Positions 48,561-63,200 are shown, numbered from the stretch's first letter. The stretch is DNA of 64,000 nt from Channa striata (GCA_033026295.1 CM065185.1:3162001-3226000), one strand, 5' to 3'. Numbers and translations are program-made. The notes: a model not told the origin generated them from the sequence alone.

Positions 48561-51500
48561 TTGTCTGAGGCTGCAGTGCAGGCTGTCCTGCTGATGTCAC
48601 AAGAGTAAGGCAGGTTACACCTTAACACCAGCTTTTGCCATCAGCCATGTGGTTGATCCTCCAAAATTTGAACAGTGCCTCACAATCAGAGTACACCTGC
48701 AACCAACATGGAAAAAATGCTCTTTTAATCTACGCCTTTTCTCCCTCTGCTGTTACACAATACTGTAGAGAAAACTCTAGATCTGAACAGCCAGAGAGCT
48801 GAAGTTCAGCTGGGAAGTACCCATAAGCCTCAAGACACTGTAATCAGGTTTCCTGGTAATATTCAAACAGTGTGGAAATTTTCATGTCTATAGTTCTGCT
48901 TAAGCCTTTGCCACTTGTATTTTCATGTGGATCTGAGCTGTGATCTGTTCCTCATTTCAGCAAACACCAGGGCATGAAAACATGAGGGCTGAATAGCATA
49001 GTTGGCTCGTGGCCAGTCCACATAGCTGACAGTGAGATTGAGCATATCGGTGACAGTGAATGGGACAGATGAAGTTTTTTGCTTTTCTTTTCATGCGCAG
49101 CTTAGTCTTGGCGGGATAATGGCACTGGGGTCAGTGATATGATGGGGCTCTTGTGGCTCTCAGCACTTCCCTTTCAGGCCTGGCTTACACGCTTACACTC
49201 CACACACTGTCAGCATCAGGTTGAGTGAGCTTTAATGCAGCATCAGGGGACGGGTTTCCGGGCAAGGGCTGACCACTTCCAAACTCCAAAAGCAAAAACA
49301 GTGATAGTGTGTAGCGTGGTATTAAGACTTTCATCAGCGATAAGATTGCATGTAATGAGATCACAAGATGCAGCTTGTTTTTTTACGTATAAAAAAGATG
49401 TGAACTTTTTGGTCAACGTTCATCAACCGAGTTACTTAGTATTGCAACCTTAATCTACAGAGCATTAAAGAATCAAACTTATCTTAGCTTATTTATAAAA
49501 ATGACAACAGACCAAATATCTGCTGATTCTAGGCTACATTTACTGACGACAACATGACAAACCAACCACACAATTGCTGACTCGGTGAGTGGTGCCCTGC
49601 AGTCAACGTCAGAAACACAAGAAAATGAAAGCCCAGTAAAAATAATAAAACTTCAAATGTGTTTATGCACAAGGCTCCCCCAGTGACTCAGTATCATGTT
49701 CTATTCAGCCATGTGCTTTTATTTTCAACCACATAGCTATTAATCATCTTACAAAATATTTAGAATGAAAACAGATCCAGCCCCTTTTTACCTTGCATTT
49801 AGTTCGTCACTTTTATCCTGTGATACAGTAACTGACTTGAAAATAAGATTCAGCATACACACAGACCAATGGCAGCTCGCACATATTTTAGGCACCGGGC
49901 CACTCTGTCAGGAGGAACCAATCCAGGATTCAAACACTGATGCTCTGCTCCCGGGCCATAGCTGCCAAACAGTTAATATACTCATCACAGGGAGTTATGT
50001 GAAAAGGCCGCCTTGCTATCACAGGCATCTAGAACGCATCAGCATTCCCATGTAATCATCTGTAAGGACTTCCTATCTTAGAAACTGAGATACCTAACAT
50101 TCTTTGTTGAGTTTAGATAATAAACATTGTAGAGACAGGCTTACTCGTGCCCAGTGGTCCAACAACGCGTTCTTAAACGCAGCATTTTTATTGAAGTTGG
50201 TGTTCTACAGTTGAGCTGATGACAAATAATTCTATAGATCCCCCAATTCCCACAGAGCACTGTAAGAAAACCCCGTACCTCCACAGCTAAACGCTGACCT
50301 TGCACTCCCTTGTTGCTCCCACCTGTATGTAACTAACAGCAAACAGCAATATAAACGTTCCTTCTTATCTAACTACTAACAACAATACAAACATTTGTTT
50401 TTTTGACATCTATACCAAACTTCAAAGGCAATTATCCGAACTTTGATGATGCCATTGGTGATGTACATACGCTTATTAATTTACGTAACTTATCAAGACA
50501 CAGCATCGCTGCGTGAAAAAACTACAAATCATGGGCTCGTACAAACCTAACACTAGATCACAGGAGAGGCTTTAGAGGTACCCCGACGAAGGCCCCATGC
50601 AGAAATGTGGTGTTCTAATAATATGCAAATGTTGCTGGCAACCTGATTTTTTCTCTTTGTCACTGCACCTTGACAGGAGGAGAAGTTGTGCCAGAAGTTC
50701 TTCTCTGGACTGGGGAAGACATTACGGCATTACGCTTCTTACTACTGACTAGAGCTTTAACACAAACTTTATGATGCCCAAGGCTAATGACATCAAGAGA
50801 AGGAAGTCACTTTAAAAGCTGTGACGTTCAGTGGGTAATTTAGCACCCATGGAACAAACCAATGAACAGTGATTTTATTCAGTAAACTACAATGATACAA
50901 ATAAAAATTCTCTTCAGAAAATTCCTCACTCCTCTTGTTGATAAAATCTGCAGCACTGTTTGCCATGTGTGCTTGTGTGACAAGCAACAACAGGCCCAGT
51001 TATTTCCTTACATTCCACTGATGCCAGACTTTTTGATAGCTGTTTTAAGAACATCCCCATGTCTCCGGGTACTGTTTCAGCGACATAATTATGCAAATGT
51101 ATGGGTGAACCAGCGTACATATACCAAGGAGGAATTCAATATTTAAAATGTTTTAAAAATATTTTAAAAGTATTGTACTCTGAATAGTGCTGTCTTGAGT
51201 TTTAAGTACAGTAACATTGTCCTTTTTTCCACAAAACTTCTGAGCAACTGTAGATGTGCTTAATATAGAACAATTTTGTACACTCTGGTACATTTCAAGA
51301 TTTTACTTACAAAGCATGTAAGTTCATATTGAAATACAGTTTAAGTAATAATCAAGTAAACATGCAATATGTGCCTGAAAAAGAACTACAAGTAGTATAA
51401 CATTTTCAAATTCTTTACTTAAATTGATGTACATAAAGTACAATGACCAATATGCCACCAAGAAAAGACTCTTTTTACTGAACTTAAGTATTGAATTTGA

Positions 51501-51780
51501 TGCTGTTAATAGCATGACTGTATAAGTATTGTCCATATTCAAAGGTGAAAATAATGCAAACTAAATAATACAATACAAAAATTACAGGCTTAGTAAATTA
51601 TAACAAAAAAGGGCCAAAAGAAAAACCTCCGCTAGAAGTATCAAACTTGTATTTAGTCACAATGCTTGAAGTACTTACTACCTCTGCAATATCAAAAATC
51701 ATCTGACCATTTTCGCTGCTGTTGAAAGTCTTTTAGATTCAATACATTTCGCCACCGTTAGTGTTTGGTAAATTTTGCTG
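48561..51780. other. Intergenic region between plcd1 and oxsr1
   Basis: 3.2 kb without any coding gene, RNA gene or clear repeat that I can recognise. The short open frames are not supported by homology or splice context. In the human order DLEC1, ACAA1 and MYD88 lie between PLCD1 and OXSR1; none is seen here. Confidence 0.5.
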
Positions 51781-52036
51781 GGGCGGTGTGTTGGGAGCTT
51801 TTGCCACACTCAAAATGGCGACATCTCTGCTCCGTCTCTCGAGTCCTGACGTAGAGCGACGCGTCGCTCTCGCGTAAAGTTGTGTTGACAGGAGCGGTCT
51901 TAGTTGTCAGCGGAACAGCAGCAGCCAGCATCATCACAATCGAATGGAGTAATTCAAAAAAGGCATTATTTAAGACAGTATCTGTTACTATTTTGAAATA
52001 TTGTTTAAAGAAATACCGTTCAAGTAACACAGCACC
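51781..52036 (+). promoter_or_regulatory. oxsr1 promoter and 5' UTR
   Basis: CG-rich stretch just before the ATG, no TATA box. CAAAATGGCGAC at 51811-51822 matches the YY1 site often found just downstream of housekeeping start sites. The same ATG, in strong context, opens a 20-codon upstream frame (51815-51877) that ends before the main start. The transcription start is not known. Confidence 0.5.
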
Positions 52037-55000
52037 ATGGCAGACGACCAGTCTTCGCAAACCTGGTCAATCGACAAAGACGACTACGAACTCAACGAGG
52101 TGATAGGTGAGGAAAGTTAGCTTAGCTCGCTAACGTTAGCGCCATAGCCTCCGCTGTCTTCACAGCGGTGTCGGTTGCCAAGTGCCGCTAGCCAAGTTAG
52201 CACTGCAAGTCTGTTGCTAACAGAAGGCCACTTACGAGCCTGTAGCTAACATCAAAGCAGCTTTAAATAAATGAATTAACTATTTCTGTTTGTCTACGTG
52301 CTAAGCAGGGATCTAGCTTTAGTAAGTCAGCACGAAGCTAAACGGCTAGTTAACCTAAATTCGCTCGGCTCCTCAGTTGTTGGTGTGGGTGGCTCTCCTT
52401 TGCCGAAGGTACGATAACGTTACGGCTCGAGCTTGTCACTAGTTCAGGTGACTCATGTGCATGAACAAGGGAACTCACGTAAATAACTGGAGTCTCCAGT
52501 CCTATCTGTGCTGCATTTTGTCACCTACTCACTTTTGTAAGCAAAACGTGTCGATGCGTCCTGACTCGCATTCTACAGTGTGACGGTTTCACCTTTGCTG
52601 CTGTTGTGCTCAGGCAGTGGAGCCACTGCAGTTGTCCAGGCAGCGTACTGCAAACCGAGAAAGGAGAAGGTGGCCATCAAACGCATCAACCTGGAAAAGT
52701 GTCAGACAAGCATGGATGAACTTCTGGTAAGGAACCGTAGAAATCTTTGGGCCTCTGTGTGCAGTTCAGAAGTTTTTCAGTCTCATCGTTCAAGAAAAGG
52801 TCACCACTACCAGTGCTACGTGCTATTTAGATCATTCAAATGGGAATTAATACAGTATTTCTGTGTGGCACTACTTTATTGCAATATAATTGTTGCGTCA
52901 TTATTTTTACTTTTGGGTGTCGATGTTGCTTCCTACAAACAAGTTGTCACATGGAGTCTGCCAGTGTCCTGTTATGATGTCAATAACCAACAGGTTCCAC
53001 ATTGAACTGTGGATAAATAAGAACATTCATATTTCACCTGTTAATCATTTAGTCAGTCAGTGTTTTGGTGATTCACAGATGTAAATGCCTGATGAACAAA
53101 ATTATGCCATTAGATGCAAAATGTGTAAACTTTATGTGAAATTGGGGGTGTACAGTATATTTACTATTTGATATTGTAATTGCTCTTGAAATTCCACCAA
53201 TATGTATTCCACCAATACGTATTTCATAAATGGCAATTGTTGATTATGTTTTGCACTGTTTAAGTACTTTTGTAAAACCAACGTAACAGAATGTCTACAA
53301 TATGATTCAAAATAGATTTAAAGTTGTTGATCTACTGTACTTTAAATGATCATTAGTTCTTTATTTGATTTGTTGAGATAAAATATGATGTTAGATGGTA
53401 TGGCTATGCAGCAGTTTTCTCTTTCTTATATTAAGCTGATTTCTTTACAGGACAGCCAGATATTGATCCATGCCATCAGTACAGTAATAATGATAGTAAT
53501 ATTATATCAAGGTTGTCAGTAAGATAAGTAATTTTTTTATTGGGTTCAGCAATGCTACACCTTCACACTCTTTTTGATCTTCGAAAGATGGATAAAAATG
53601 TCATGGCTTGCCAGCTTAGTGATGATGCATGTGCCCATGTTGCTTTATATTTTGAAGATAGAGGCAGTGGTTCCGGATTGGGCCATTAACTGCAGGAGCA
53701 GGAATGCAGTTGTCTTGCTCGAAACACACCAACAAAGTTGAGCTTCACTGCTAGTCACACAGTGCATATATTATAATGATTTTATGAGGGCTTACTTTGT
53801 ACCCAGCATCTCTGCTTCTCCTTTGACCTTGTCTCTTACATTATTCTTCTCTTTGCAGAAAGAGATCCAGGCTATGAGCCAGTGCCACCACCCGAACATT
53901 GTGTCTTATTATACGTCGTTTGTGGTGAAGGATGAACTGTGGCTTGTGATGAAGTTGCTCAGTGGTGGTAAGTCCTCTGAAGTTGAAGAACATTTGCTTT
54001 TAATTACAGTTGCACTTAGGTAAAAGTTACCAACACCTTAAATGTAACTTTAGTCTTCTTGAACTTTGAATTGATGTTTGAAATAATACAACTATTCATG
54101 CACACATGAGCAAATACAAACGTATGTAATGTTGCTTAATGTCATGTTTGACGTTATATTCTCTGTCTCTGAGTTTTAATCAGATTTATGTAAAATCTGA
54201 ATATTTCCTACGACTTTACAATGTTTAATAACTTATGATTTACACACTACACTATGCACTGTTTAAGACTGAAAACTCAGTTTGAAAATTATGATTAAAT
54301 TTCTTACTATAAAAGAAATGCACCAAGACAAACGATTTGTAAGCTCATAACAACAACAGAGGAAATATCTACCAAAATTCCAATAAGCATGGATGTTACA
54401 CAGAAATAATCAGTTGTTTGATTAGTTTGTCAGCTAGCACCTGTCCCATAGACCAATCAAACAGATTTAGCCAGGTCTGTATTTTTATGCGGCACACTGC
54501 GTGCTGGTGTTGCCTAAATGCCTTTCTACATTTATTTGGCCCAAGACACACTAAAAACACAAGCACCCAAGCCTTCGTATAGAACGACAAACCTTGAACA
54601 GAAAACGATATTAAAGCAGTATTTTAGTGTATTTATTGTCATCACTACAAATAAATAATACCACTACTGATTTCAAATGCTTGCCAAACTGGAGATTTCC
54701 CTCATGTTCTAGTGACACGTCACGTGACAAGCCACTGTCTCTCATTCAGGCTCTGTGTTGGACATAATTAAACATATCATCTCTCGTGGTGAGCATAAGA
54801 CTGGGGTACTGGATGAGGCAAGCATTGCCTCCATCCTGAAAGAAGTATTGGAAGGGTTGGAGTACCTTCACAAAAACGGACAAATTCATCGGTGAGTTAT
54901 ATTAATGTGTCACCTCCACCATCAGTGCCTTGTCATGTACTGGTAGCCATTACCCACCGTGTACTCCAATCTCAGTTCATTCAGGCACTGAAGCTTTCAT

Positions 55001-58000
55001 CTCTTCATATGAGCATGGGGTTTCAATATTTAAATACAGTGAAAATGCATAATTGAGGACTTTTTTTAAGTCCCTCTCAGGGACACTCACAAGAAATGTC
55101 TTTCTCTAGCCTCTGTGCCTTGTATAACAATTGTAATTTTTTTTTCAAATGAACACTCATTCACACTCACCTAGTCACATTATTGTTACTAAAAATGTTT
55201 ATTTTGTCAGATGGATTATTTAGTGAACATGACATGTTTCTGAGATTAGTTACACAGAATTAACCGGACAGTATTTCAGCAGATAGAGAGAGCAGCTGAT
55301 TGAGATTAGATGCTGGGGCTAACTAACTTACGTCTAATCAGGAGACGGAGTAGGCGGTTGAGACCAGGTTAATCCACTCCAGTTCTTAGTGCATAGTTTG
55401 TACTCAACATATGCAAACAGAAATCATGTGGATTTACATGGGGCAGATCAAAGGTGCAACTTTAACTTGTTTGTGTGGAGGAGAAATAGGCGTTTGCAGA
55501 TCCACAGCACAGTCACTCCCCTGTTGGTTTAGCCACCGACTTGTTGCAATCTTAATTGTCTTGTTTTATTTCTCTTTGTCTTCATGCATAGAGATCTAAA
55601 AGCTGGAAATATTCTTCTTGGGGACGATGGCTCAGTGCAGATCGCTGGTACACTTCTGATTTATTTTAAATTCTAATACACTGTAAATTCCAATAAAAGG
55701 AGAAAGACAAAATGATCAAAGAAAGCCCATATTTCACTAAATAGAATCTTTAATGTTAATTAGTTTTTCTGCTTTTATTCTGTTTCACAATTATACACAC
55801 ACCATAGACTTTGGTGTGAGTGCCTTTCTAGCAACAGGAGGTGACATGACTAGGAATAAGGTTCGAAAGACATTTGTAGGAACACCGTGCTGGATGGCTC
55901 CAGAGGTCATGGAACAGGTTGGAGGCTTCTTTCTCTGCTATTTAATCTGTAATACCTCATAGTTCAGATATGAAAAAACGCATTGTTCACATTGTTCACG
56001 TTAGTCCTCTTTAAACTGCAGGTCCGTGGCTATGACTTCAAAGCTGACATCTGGAGTTTTGGAATAACAGCCATTGAACTGGCCACTGGGGCTGCCCCAT
56101 ATCACAAGTACCCACCCATGAAAGTAAGCTTGTTTCTGCAGATGTGCTTGCTATAGCTGATTAAAAACAAAAATCTTCAGAAACACTTGCAATATTGCAA
56201 GCTTCAACATTTTTCTTTATTTTGCTTGCTCAAACAAAACAACTTCAGACATTTATAGAGTACTGTAGCCTGTTACTATGTCTATTAATGTATTACACAT
56301 TGCTTCACTGTTAAGAAAAGTCTGTTTATTTCTGTCCAGTCACTTAACTTAGTGATTGCCTCATTTTTATTTTTAATGAACACTTGATTTTATATCCGGT
56401 TACTGACTATCCGGTTAAGCCTAAACTTTGCGTCTGTTAGGTGCTGATGCTGACTTTGCAAAACGACCCTCCCTGTCTGGAGACAGGCATCACAGATAAG
56501 GAAATGGTGAAGAAGTATGGCAAGTCCTTTAGAAAGATGATCTCCCAGTGTTTGCAGAAAGATCCAGAGAAAAGGTCAGTTAGTCCCAAAACCCTTTCAG
56601 CGGGTTTGCTTGTGTAATGAACATAATGAGGAAGCCTGTGTCTCCTTTTTAGGCCAACTGCTGCTGAGTTGCTGAAACACAAATTCTTCACAAAAGCAAA
56701 GGTGAGCAGGGCATCACTATTATCAAAACAAATACACTTTTCTACATGTTTTAAAGTGATTCTGTTAATGTGTCCAGTAAAAAGTGTTTGTCTATCTACC
56801 ACAGAACAACGAGTACTTGCAGGAGAGGCTTCTACAAAAAGGTCCAACAATAATAGAGCGATCCAGAAAGGTTTGACTTTGATTACTAGTACTCTGAATT
56901 CTGACTAGTTTTACAGTAAAATTTAATGTTTACATAGAATGTTGTATCACACTGTGATGGTGTACTGTCTTGCCCAAGGTTTCGCCCAGTTTCTCAACTT
57001 TCTTGCTAATAACTGCATGCGATATGCCTGTCGAATCCTAAAATGAAAACAAAAATTGTATTAATTATCCACTCAGTCATTTTGAAGCAAAGCGTTGTTT
57101 TCTTTTTTTTATAAATGCATTGCATAGGTGCGTCGTGTTCCTGGCTCAAGTGGACGTCTCCATAAGACGGAGGACGGTGGTTGGGAGTGGAGCGACGACG
57201 AGCTGGATGAGGAAAGTGAGGAGGGTAGAGCTGCCGTGGCAGGACTGCGGGTGAGATTTTACCCGTCTTCCTTTTTCCAGGCTTAAACTTGCCCCGTGTA
57301 AAAGGCTGCTATATAATGAATAATTGCCAATCTTGAGTTTGTAAGTCTTTGTATTTAAGGCCTTGTGTCACCGTTTGTAGAACTTGGGTCATTCTCTAAA
57401 TTAATCATGATGTCCACAATTACCAGACAGGCAGTAAAAACAACATTCTTCTGTATTCGCGTTTGATTAGTTGTCAGCCTGCAGCATTGATGATCTTATT
57501 AGTCTGTGCTACCTGTGTTTACCAAAAAAACGTTAAAACACATCAGACAGACGCACAACTCCACTGGATGACAGCTGTTAAGAACTGATCCCATGATTTG
57601 ATTTACAGTGCTGTAAATCTGGGTTTTGTTGTTTTGCTGATCTCTGGTAAAATTACAATGACACACATCAGTTTAGACAACATTTATAATGATCAGCGCT
57701 TTTGTAGTGAAGAATCTTGTCACATAGTAGAGCAGGATCTCTGGTTGGAATTTTGAATAGTTTTTGGATAACAAAGATGGTCTACCTGAGTCCAGGCAGC
57801 AGGGTGATGCCTAACCAAATGTAAGTAGAAAAGACCCAGTGTTTGTTTCAGCATCTGTGAAGTGATTGTGGACTATGATTAATTTAGAAAATTATGAAAA
57901 CTTCTTTAATGTAATACTTTAGTAATGTTGATACTCGAGTAAATTGACAAACATCTAATTCCCAAAACTGACCTAGAAATAACTTGCCTGTCTTTTGTTG

Positions 58001-60260
58001 CTAGTCCTATGTTGCTTTATTCTTGTGACAACTATTGTGTTGCCCTTAGGATTAAGCAATTGCAATCATTCTCCTATGCCCTTGACCCAAATATGTTTTT
58101 TTTTCTTAAAGCATTGAACAAATGCTATTAGAAGCTAAATGGAGCAAATAATATAATAGAAATAATGATTGTATTAGCTATGTGCCCATGGCATGCAGAC
58201 TGAAGTTGCTGAACTCAGTCCTAATTAGAAAACTAGCTGCCATCTTGTTCACCTGCTTAGATAATCTTTTCCAATGTACATGAACAGTTTTTGTCTGATT
58301 TTGGGATTTTTCTGTCTGTCTTTTTAACTGTTTTCAGTTAAGCCATGTGTCCAGTATCACCTATGTTGTGTCACATTTATTCAATCCTTCATAGTCTCTC
58401 AGTTCTTATATTTGAGGTTAAAAGAAACCTGGCGTGTTTTTAACTCTGGCTATCTGTGATGTCCTTTTAGTCACCCAGAGTAAAGGATGGATCCCAGAAC
58501 ATGGAGGTTAGTCCGGTTGTTGTTGACATGACTGTGTGCATTTTGTTAGATTCTTGATTCATGTAAAGTTGAAAACTCAAACTTTTTTTTCCATTAACAG
58601 TTTGTGTCTGTGTTAGCTTTTCTCCCCAGCAGATGGCTCCACAGGACATTTGCATCCACCTGGTACAGCACATGAGAGACCTGCGAATGTGAGCCAGGCA
58701 GGAGAGGACGCTCCCCCTCAAACAGCGAGTCCTGCACACGCTCAGGTATAAACAAATATGGAGTGAGCTAGTTACGCCAGTCGAAATGTGTTCGTGATAG
58801 TGTTCGTTTAGTGCAAGGTTTGTGAAGAATATAATAAAGCAGTTGTCCCCACACAGTTTTTTAAAGTTGGGCACAAAGTCCTACTATTGTTGCTTTGGTA
58901 TTTATTTTGCAAGCCATTATTAATTCAATTTCTTTAAGCCTATTTACTTGTGGGATGTTATCTGTGTGCAGATTTTGTCCATCGTGGCACTACAGGAAAC
59001 TGTTTAGCTTAGTTTAGTTTTTCATGTCAATATTAAGTTTTACATTTGTTTAAAGGGGCCTACTTTAGATGAAGTTTGGATTAACATTAAATGTATTTTA
59101 AAGGTTCCTTGAGCTCTAACAAGCATGATGAATGCGTTTTCTTTCTCATAAAACATCTGCAAATTTACTTTTTTGGTAATTTATCCTTCAATTTTAACAC
59201 TATAGATTTCTTACTTTTCCTCTTGCTATTATTGTCCAAATGTTTATACAGGGATTTAAAAATGTAAAAAAAAGAAACTATATTTGATCTAACTTCAAAA
59301 TAACTTCATCATTTAATGTTTATTGTTTTACTGTAACACTATAAATGCATCACAAAACCCTTCATTATTATATTATGTAATATTTCCAGGTTGGCAAAAA
59401 AAACACATTGCTTCTACAGCTCTCTCTAACCTGCGTACTGTTGCTGCTTTAGGATCCAGCTGCAGCCAGTTCCAGTGTTCCCATCAGCCTCGTCCTGAGA
59501 CTGAGAAATCCCAAGAAGGAGCTCAATGACATTCGATTTGAGTTCATGTCTGGCAGAGGTAGTAATGCTTCCGTGCATTTTGTCTTCTCACATGTGCTGT
59601 GTTACTGCAATCCAGTGCTTTTTTCACTCTGTTTTCCCTCTCTGTCTTTAATCAGACTCTGCTGATGGAGTTTCTCAGGAGTTGGTCTCAGCAGGTCTAG
59701 TTGATGGGAGGGATTTGGTCATTGGTAAGTAACATTCGCAGTGTACTGTGATGAGATATTTGCAGTTGGACAGGTTCTCTGATGTAGTCAATAGTCAACG
59801 TCATTGATCTATTTTATATTTATTTCCCCATGGTATTTGAACACTTCATTGCAAGATTTTTGTTAAATAATTGTCATAGCTTCTATGTTGTATTCTATTT
59901 CTTAAACATTACTTCTGTTCTTACACAAGTTGGTCATATGACATGGTTCTCTCATTTCCTTTTATCACTTTTCTAGTTGCTGCCAATTTGCAGAAAATTG
60001 TTGATGATCCTCAAACTAACAAAAACTTAACCTTTAAACTGGTAAGTATGTTGACATAAATGTTTATGACAGAGACTTTTCACTATCAACATGAAAAATA
60101 AGTATTTCCCGCCTTTCTCTTAGATTAGTTATATATGATGATAGATCATATTTTAACTTTGTATTTTGTGGTCTCTCTTTTCCAGGCATCTGGTGTAGAG
60201 GAATCTGAAATTCCAGATGATGTTAAACTTATTGGTTTTGCGCAGCTCAGCATCAGTTAA
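52037..60260 (+). CDS. oxsr1: Oxidative stress-responsive kinase 1 (OSR1)
   Basis: Ste20/GCK-VI Ser/Thr kinase. WNK kinases activate it, and it phosphorylates SLC12 cation-chloride cotransporters to control cell volume and salt transport. Coding exons: 52037-52106, 52614-52726, 53859-53967, 54750-54891, 55592-55647, 55808-55917, 56022-56123, 56441-56574, 56653-56701, 56805-56870, 57128-57250, 58471-58506, 58617-58745, 59453-59558, 59656-59724, 59977-60041, 60186-60260 (stop TAA). They total 1554 nt, 517 residues (human 527). The Gly loop is GSGATAVV; catalytic Lys46, HRDLKAGN (Asp146) and DFG (Asp164) are present. The WNK sites Thr185 (KTFVGTPCW) and Ser325 (VPGSSGRL) fall at the human numbers. 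A divergent linker (about 370-413) precedes the C-terminal PF2/CCT domain (414-517), which binds RFxV motifs. Start context CACCATGG. The exon 6 donor (GTTGGA) and exon 10 donor (GTTTGA) are weak. Confidence 0.97.
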
Positions 60261-63200
60261 GTCAAACAGGGCCAGCAACAAAGGACAAAGGAAACGAAGG
60301 GTATTGCACAGCTGCATAATAGTCAATTCCAAGAAACCACTACTGCCAAAGAGAGGAGGAGTGAGAGGAGGTAGAGTATGGGGATAGTGAGGAGGAGGAG
60401 GAATAGAGCCGGCAGAAGTGTGACAGTACTGCAGGATGCATGAGGACCACATTGGGAAGAGGTTCAGTTTATCACAGGAATCACACTTGAAATGTTTACA
60501 GTGCGCTTAAACAGTAAATGGGAGAAGAGATGCAATCAACTATATCAACTCCTTATTTCTTTTTTATTTTGTTTTCTTCCTCTTCATACATAAGCACAAT
60601 CCAACCATCTCCTGCCAGTACTGGAAGTGATTGCCTTTTCTTTTTAAAGTCAAATGTGCCACAAGACTCACAAGCGTGTCGTGCCACCTATAAATGGCAA
60701 TTAATGCTACACTGAAATTAAAAAGTGTGCATCCAGCCTTAGTTAGTCCAGCTACACATTTCACCTGTGTGACTGGGGGGTTATTTGTTGTATCTTATGT
60801 ACACCAAACTAAGAAATCTAAGAAAAAACACAATATGAAACAATGACACAGAAATCTGAACACATTCTAGCATAGTTTTAGTTTATTTTTTATTCTCTGA
60901 ATTCTGTATGAGACAGCCCAAGGCAGTGCAATGATTCTCTTCTCTGCAGTGTGTGATGTATTTTTTTTCTAAACATAACCAAAGAGTTTAGGCTCTGACA
61001 GCACTAATGAAACATTCAAATATACACAAGCTGCAACTGCTGCGTCTTGTAACTGGTGCAGTTACAGTATAAAGTGTCACGTGGGGTTTTCTGACGTGTT
61101 TAAAGACAGTATTATTTTCACAGTTTTAAACCTGCCTGATATATTTCTACTATGCAATAGTGATATTCTTTAGATCACACATGGCCACTGATTGCTAACG
61201 ATTATATTTCTCATGTTGAATTAAACCACTTTTTGTGTTTGTACCACACTATTAGTTCATGAAGAGTCAACCTGCAAAATCTAGTTCTGCTTTGAGAAGC
61301 TTTTCATTTTTTGGAGGTATGTTGACAGTAAAAACACACCAACAGACAGCAAATAGGAAGCCATTTAGCCTGTTACAGTTGTGATCTAACAGCAGGGGAA
61401 AATCCTAAATGTTGGCAGGCTGACTTCTAGTGAGCTTTTGTGGAAATGTGCACTCGCAAAAACTGAAACTGTTTTACCAAAGTGAAACAAAGCTTAAAGT
61501 GGCAGCTCCCTAAGATTAAACACGTGTTTTCTCACCTGCCTGTCATTTACGTAGTTAAAATCTTTGTTGAGGTTTTGAGATATTTGTCTCTGACATTTCT
61601 GCTCTGCTCCCCTCTGATGGGAGTGAAAGGAGTGATTTGTTTCAGTGTCCACCACTTTGTTAAACACTAAAAGGACTGAAAGTATTCAGTAATTGTAAAA
61701 AAACAAAAAAAACCAACCCACCATTACATTTGAAAAAGTCTATTTAATCTGCACCCTGTTGTGTATTTTATTGTTAGCAAATGATTGGGAAAAAGCATTC
61801 TTTGAAAAGCATTTGTCCACACTTCAATCTGCAGTGTGGTCTCAGCAGTAAATTATTACTTTTAGAAAAACATGGCCTACACTGTAGATCTCCTTTATTT
61901 CTTGAGCCTCCATGAATTTTTACATTTTTTTGTTTTGTGAAATACTTGACAAGGTTTGAATGGGTTGCCATGAGAATTTGTATCAGTATAGAAATTCATA
62001 TCCCAGTCAGGTTGAATTCAATGCATTTTCATTTAATGCTAAGATTTTATATTTTGGTTTGTTTTATGACAGAAAATATAACATTCCCATCAGCTTCAAC
62101 TGTATTTTATTGCAAATTAGCAATGATAAAATGCTAACCTGTTGACCATCAGATCCTTAACACTAAAATATAGTACTAGCTTACTAGTAGGCTAGTAAGC
62201 TTACTAGCTTCATAGTATTAGCTTACTCATACAGCCTCCCAGATCTGCTGGCACAGCAGTAGATTCTGGTCTTAATGTTGTGAGCACCACATACAACATG
62301 TCATTCATGTCTTTTGTACTGATTGCAGCAGGAAGCAAGAGACAAATCTAAAAGCCTCAATATACAAAATCAAATCTGACTCTATAGTTAGACCAGTAGA
62401 GGTAATACTTAATAATACTATTTCTGTAAAAGAACCCTTTATACATTTCAAAGCCATTTGCATTTACTCCAGTCCCCTGCTTTCTAAACACTCACCAACA
62501 AATCACTTTCATCACTCCCAGGTTACTTATATAGTTGTTTAGTGCCACGTGCACGAGGTTGCGACGTAGCTCTGAGTCCAGGTACTTGTGTAAATGGTGT
62601 ATGTAAAGATGTTGTAAATGTATGTGTGATGGCAACTCCGTTCAGTGTCTCGCAAACATCATGAGGTTTCTATGTAACGACGTAGGTGCATTGACTGTAT
62701 GTACATGAAACGTCCCAAAACATTTTACCTGTAAATATTGATAAAGGCAAATGGGAGTCACATAATGTTCAGTACACAACATTTGTTTAGTATTGTTTTC
62801 CACTGTTTGCCTTTGTCAAAGCCTCACTAATCATGCATACAATATTTTTTTCATTTGATAACATGTCATGATTGATCAGTTAACGTGTATTTTTGGATTT
62901 ACACGGGGCTTGTAATCACACACTCTTCTTTGAAGTCATGGTATGCAGTTTTTATCCATTCAACCTGTCCAAGGCTAACAGATAAAATGTTAACAGATGG
63001 CACAGGTTACACATTTCTCTCCTTGTATGTATGTGTGATATTTTTGGTAATTATCAAGGACTGAGTTGATGTTCATTTCAATTTTTTAAAAATGGTTTTC
63101 CTTATGTTGGTTTAAAAGTTCATTCTGTCTCTTAGTGATGGTATTGAATAATTAGTCTTATTTAATCGGTCGATTGGCAAGTACATTTTTCTCTAGCTTT

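Noticed and set aside
48284..48568. 94-codon plus-strand frame upstream of plcd1
   Set aside because: No family resemblance; overlaps the candidate plcd1 alternative first exon on the other strand.
48561..51780. Search for VILL, DLEC1, ACAA1 or MYD88 exons expected from human order
   Set aside because: No frame in this gap, or in the gap between ctdspl and plcd1, resembles these proteins.
58601..58616. Alternative acceptor AACAG at 58600 for oxsr1 exon 13
   Set aside because: Using it adds 16 nt and shifts the frame into an early stop; the TTAG at 58613-58616 keeps the frame and matches human LFPTTD as LFSPAD.
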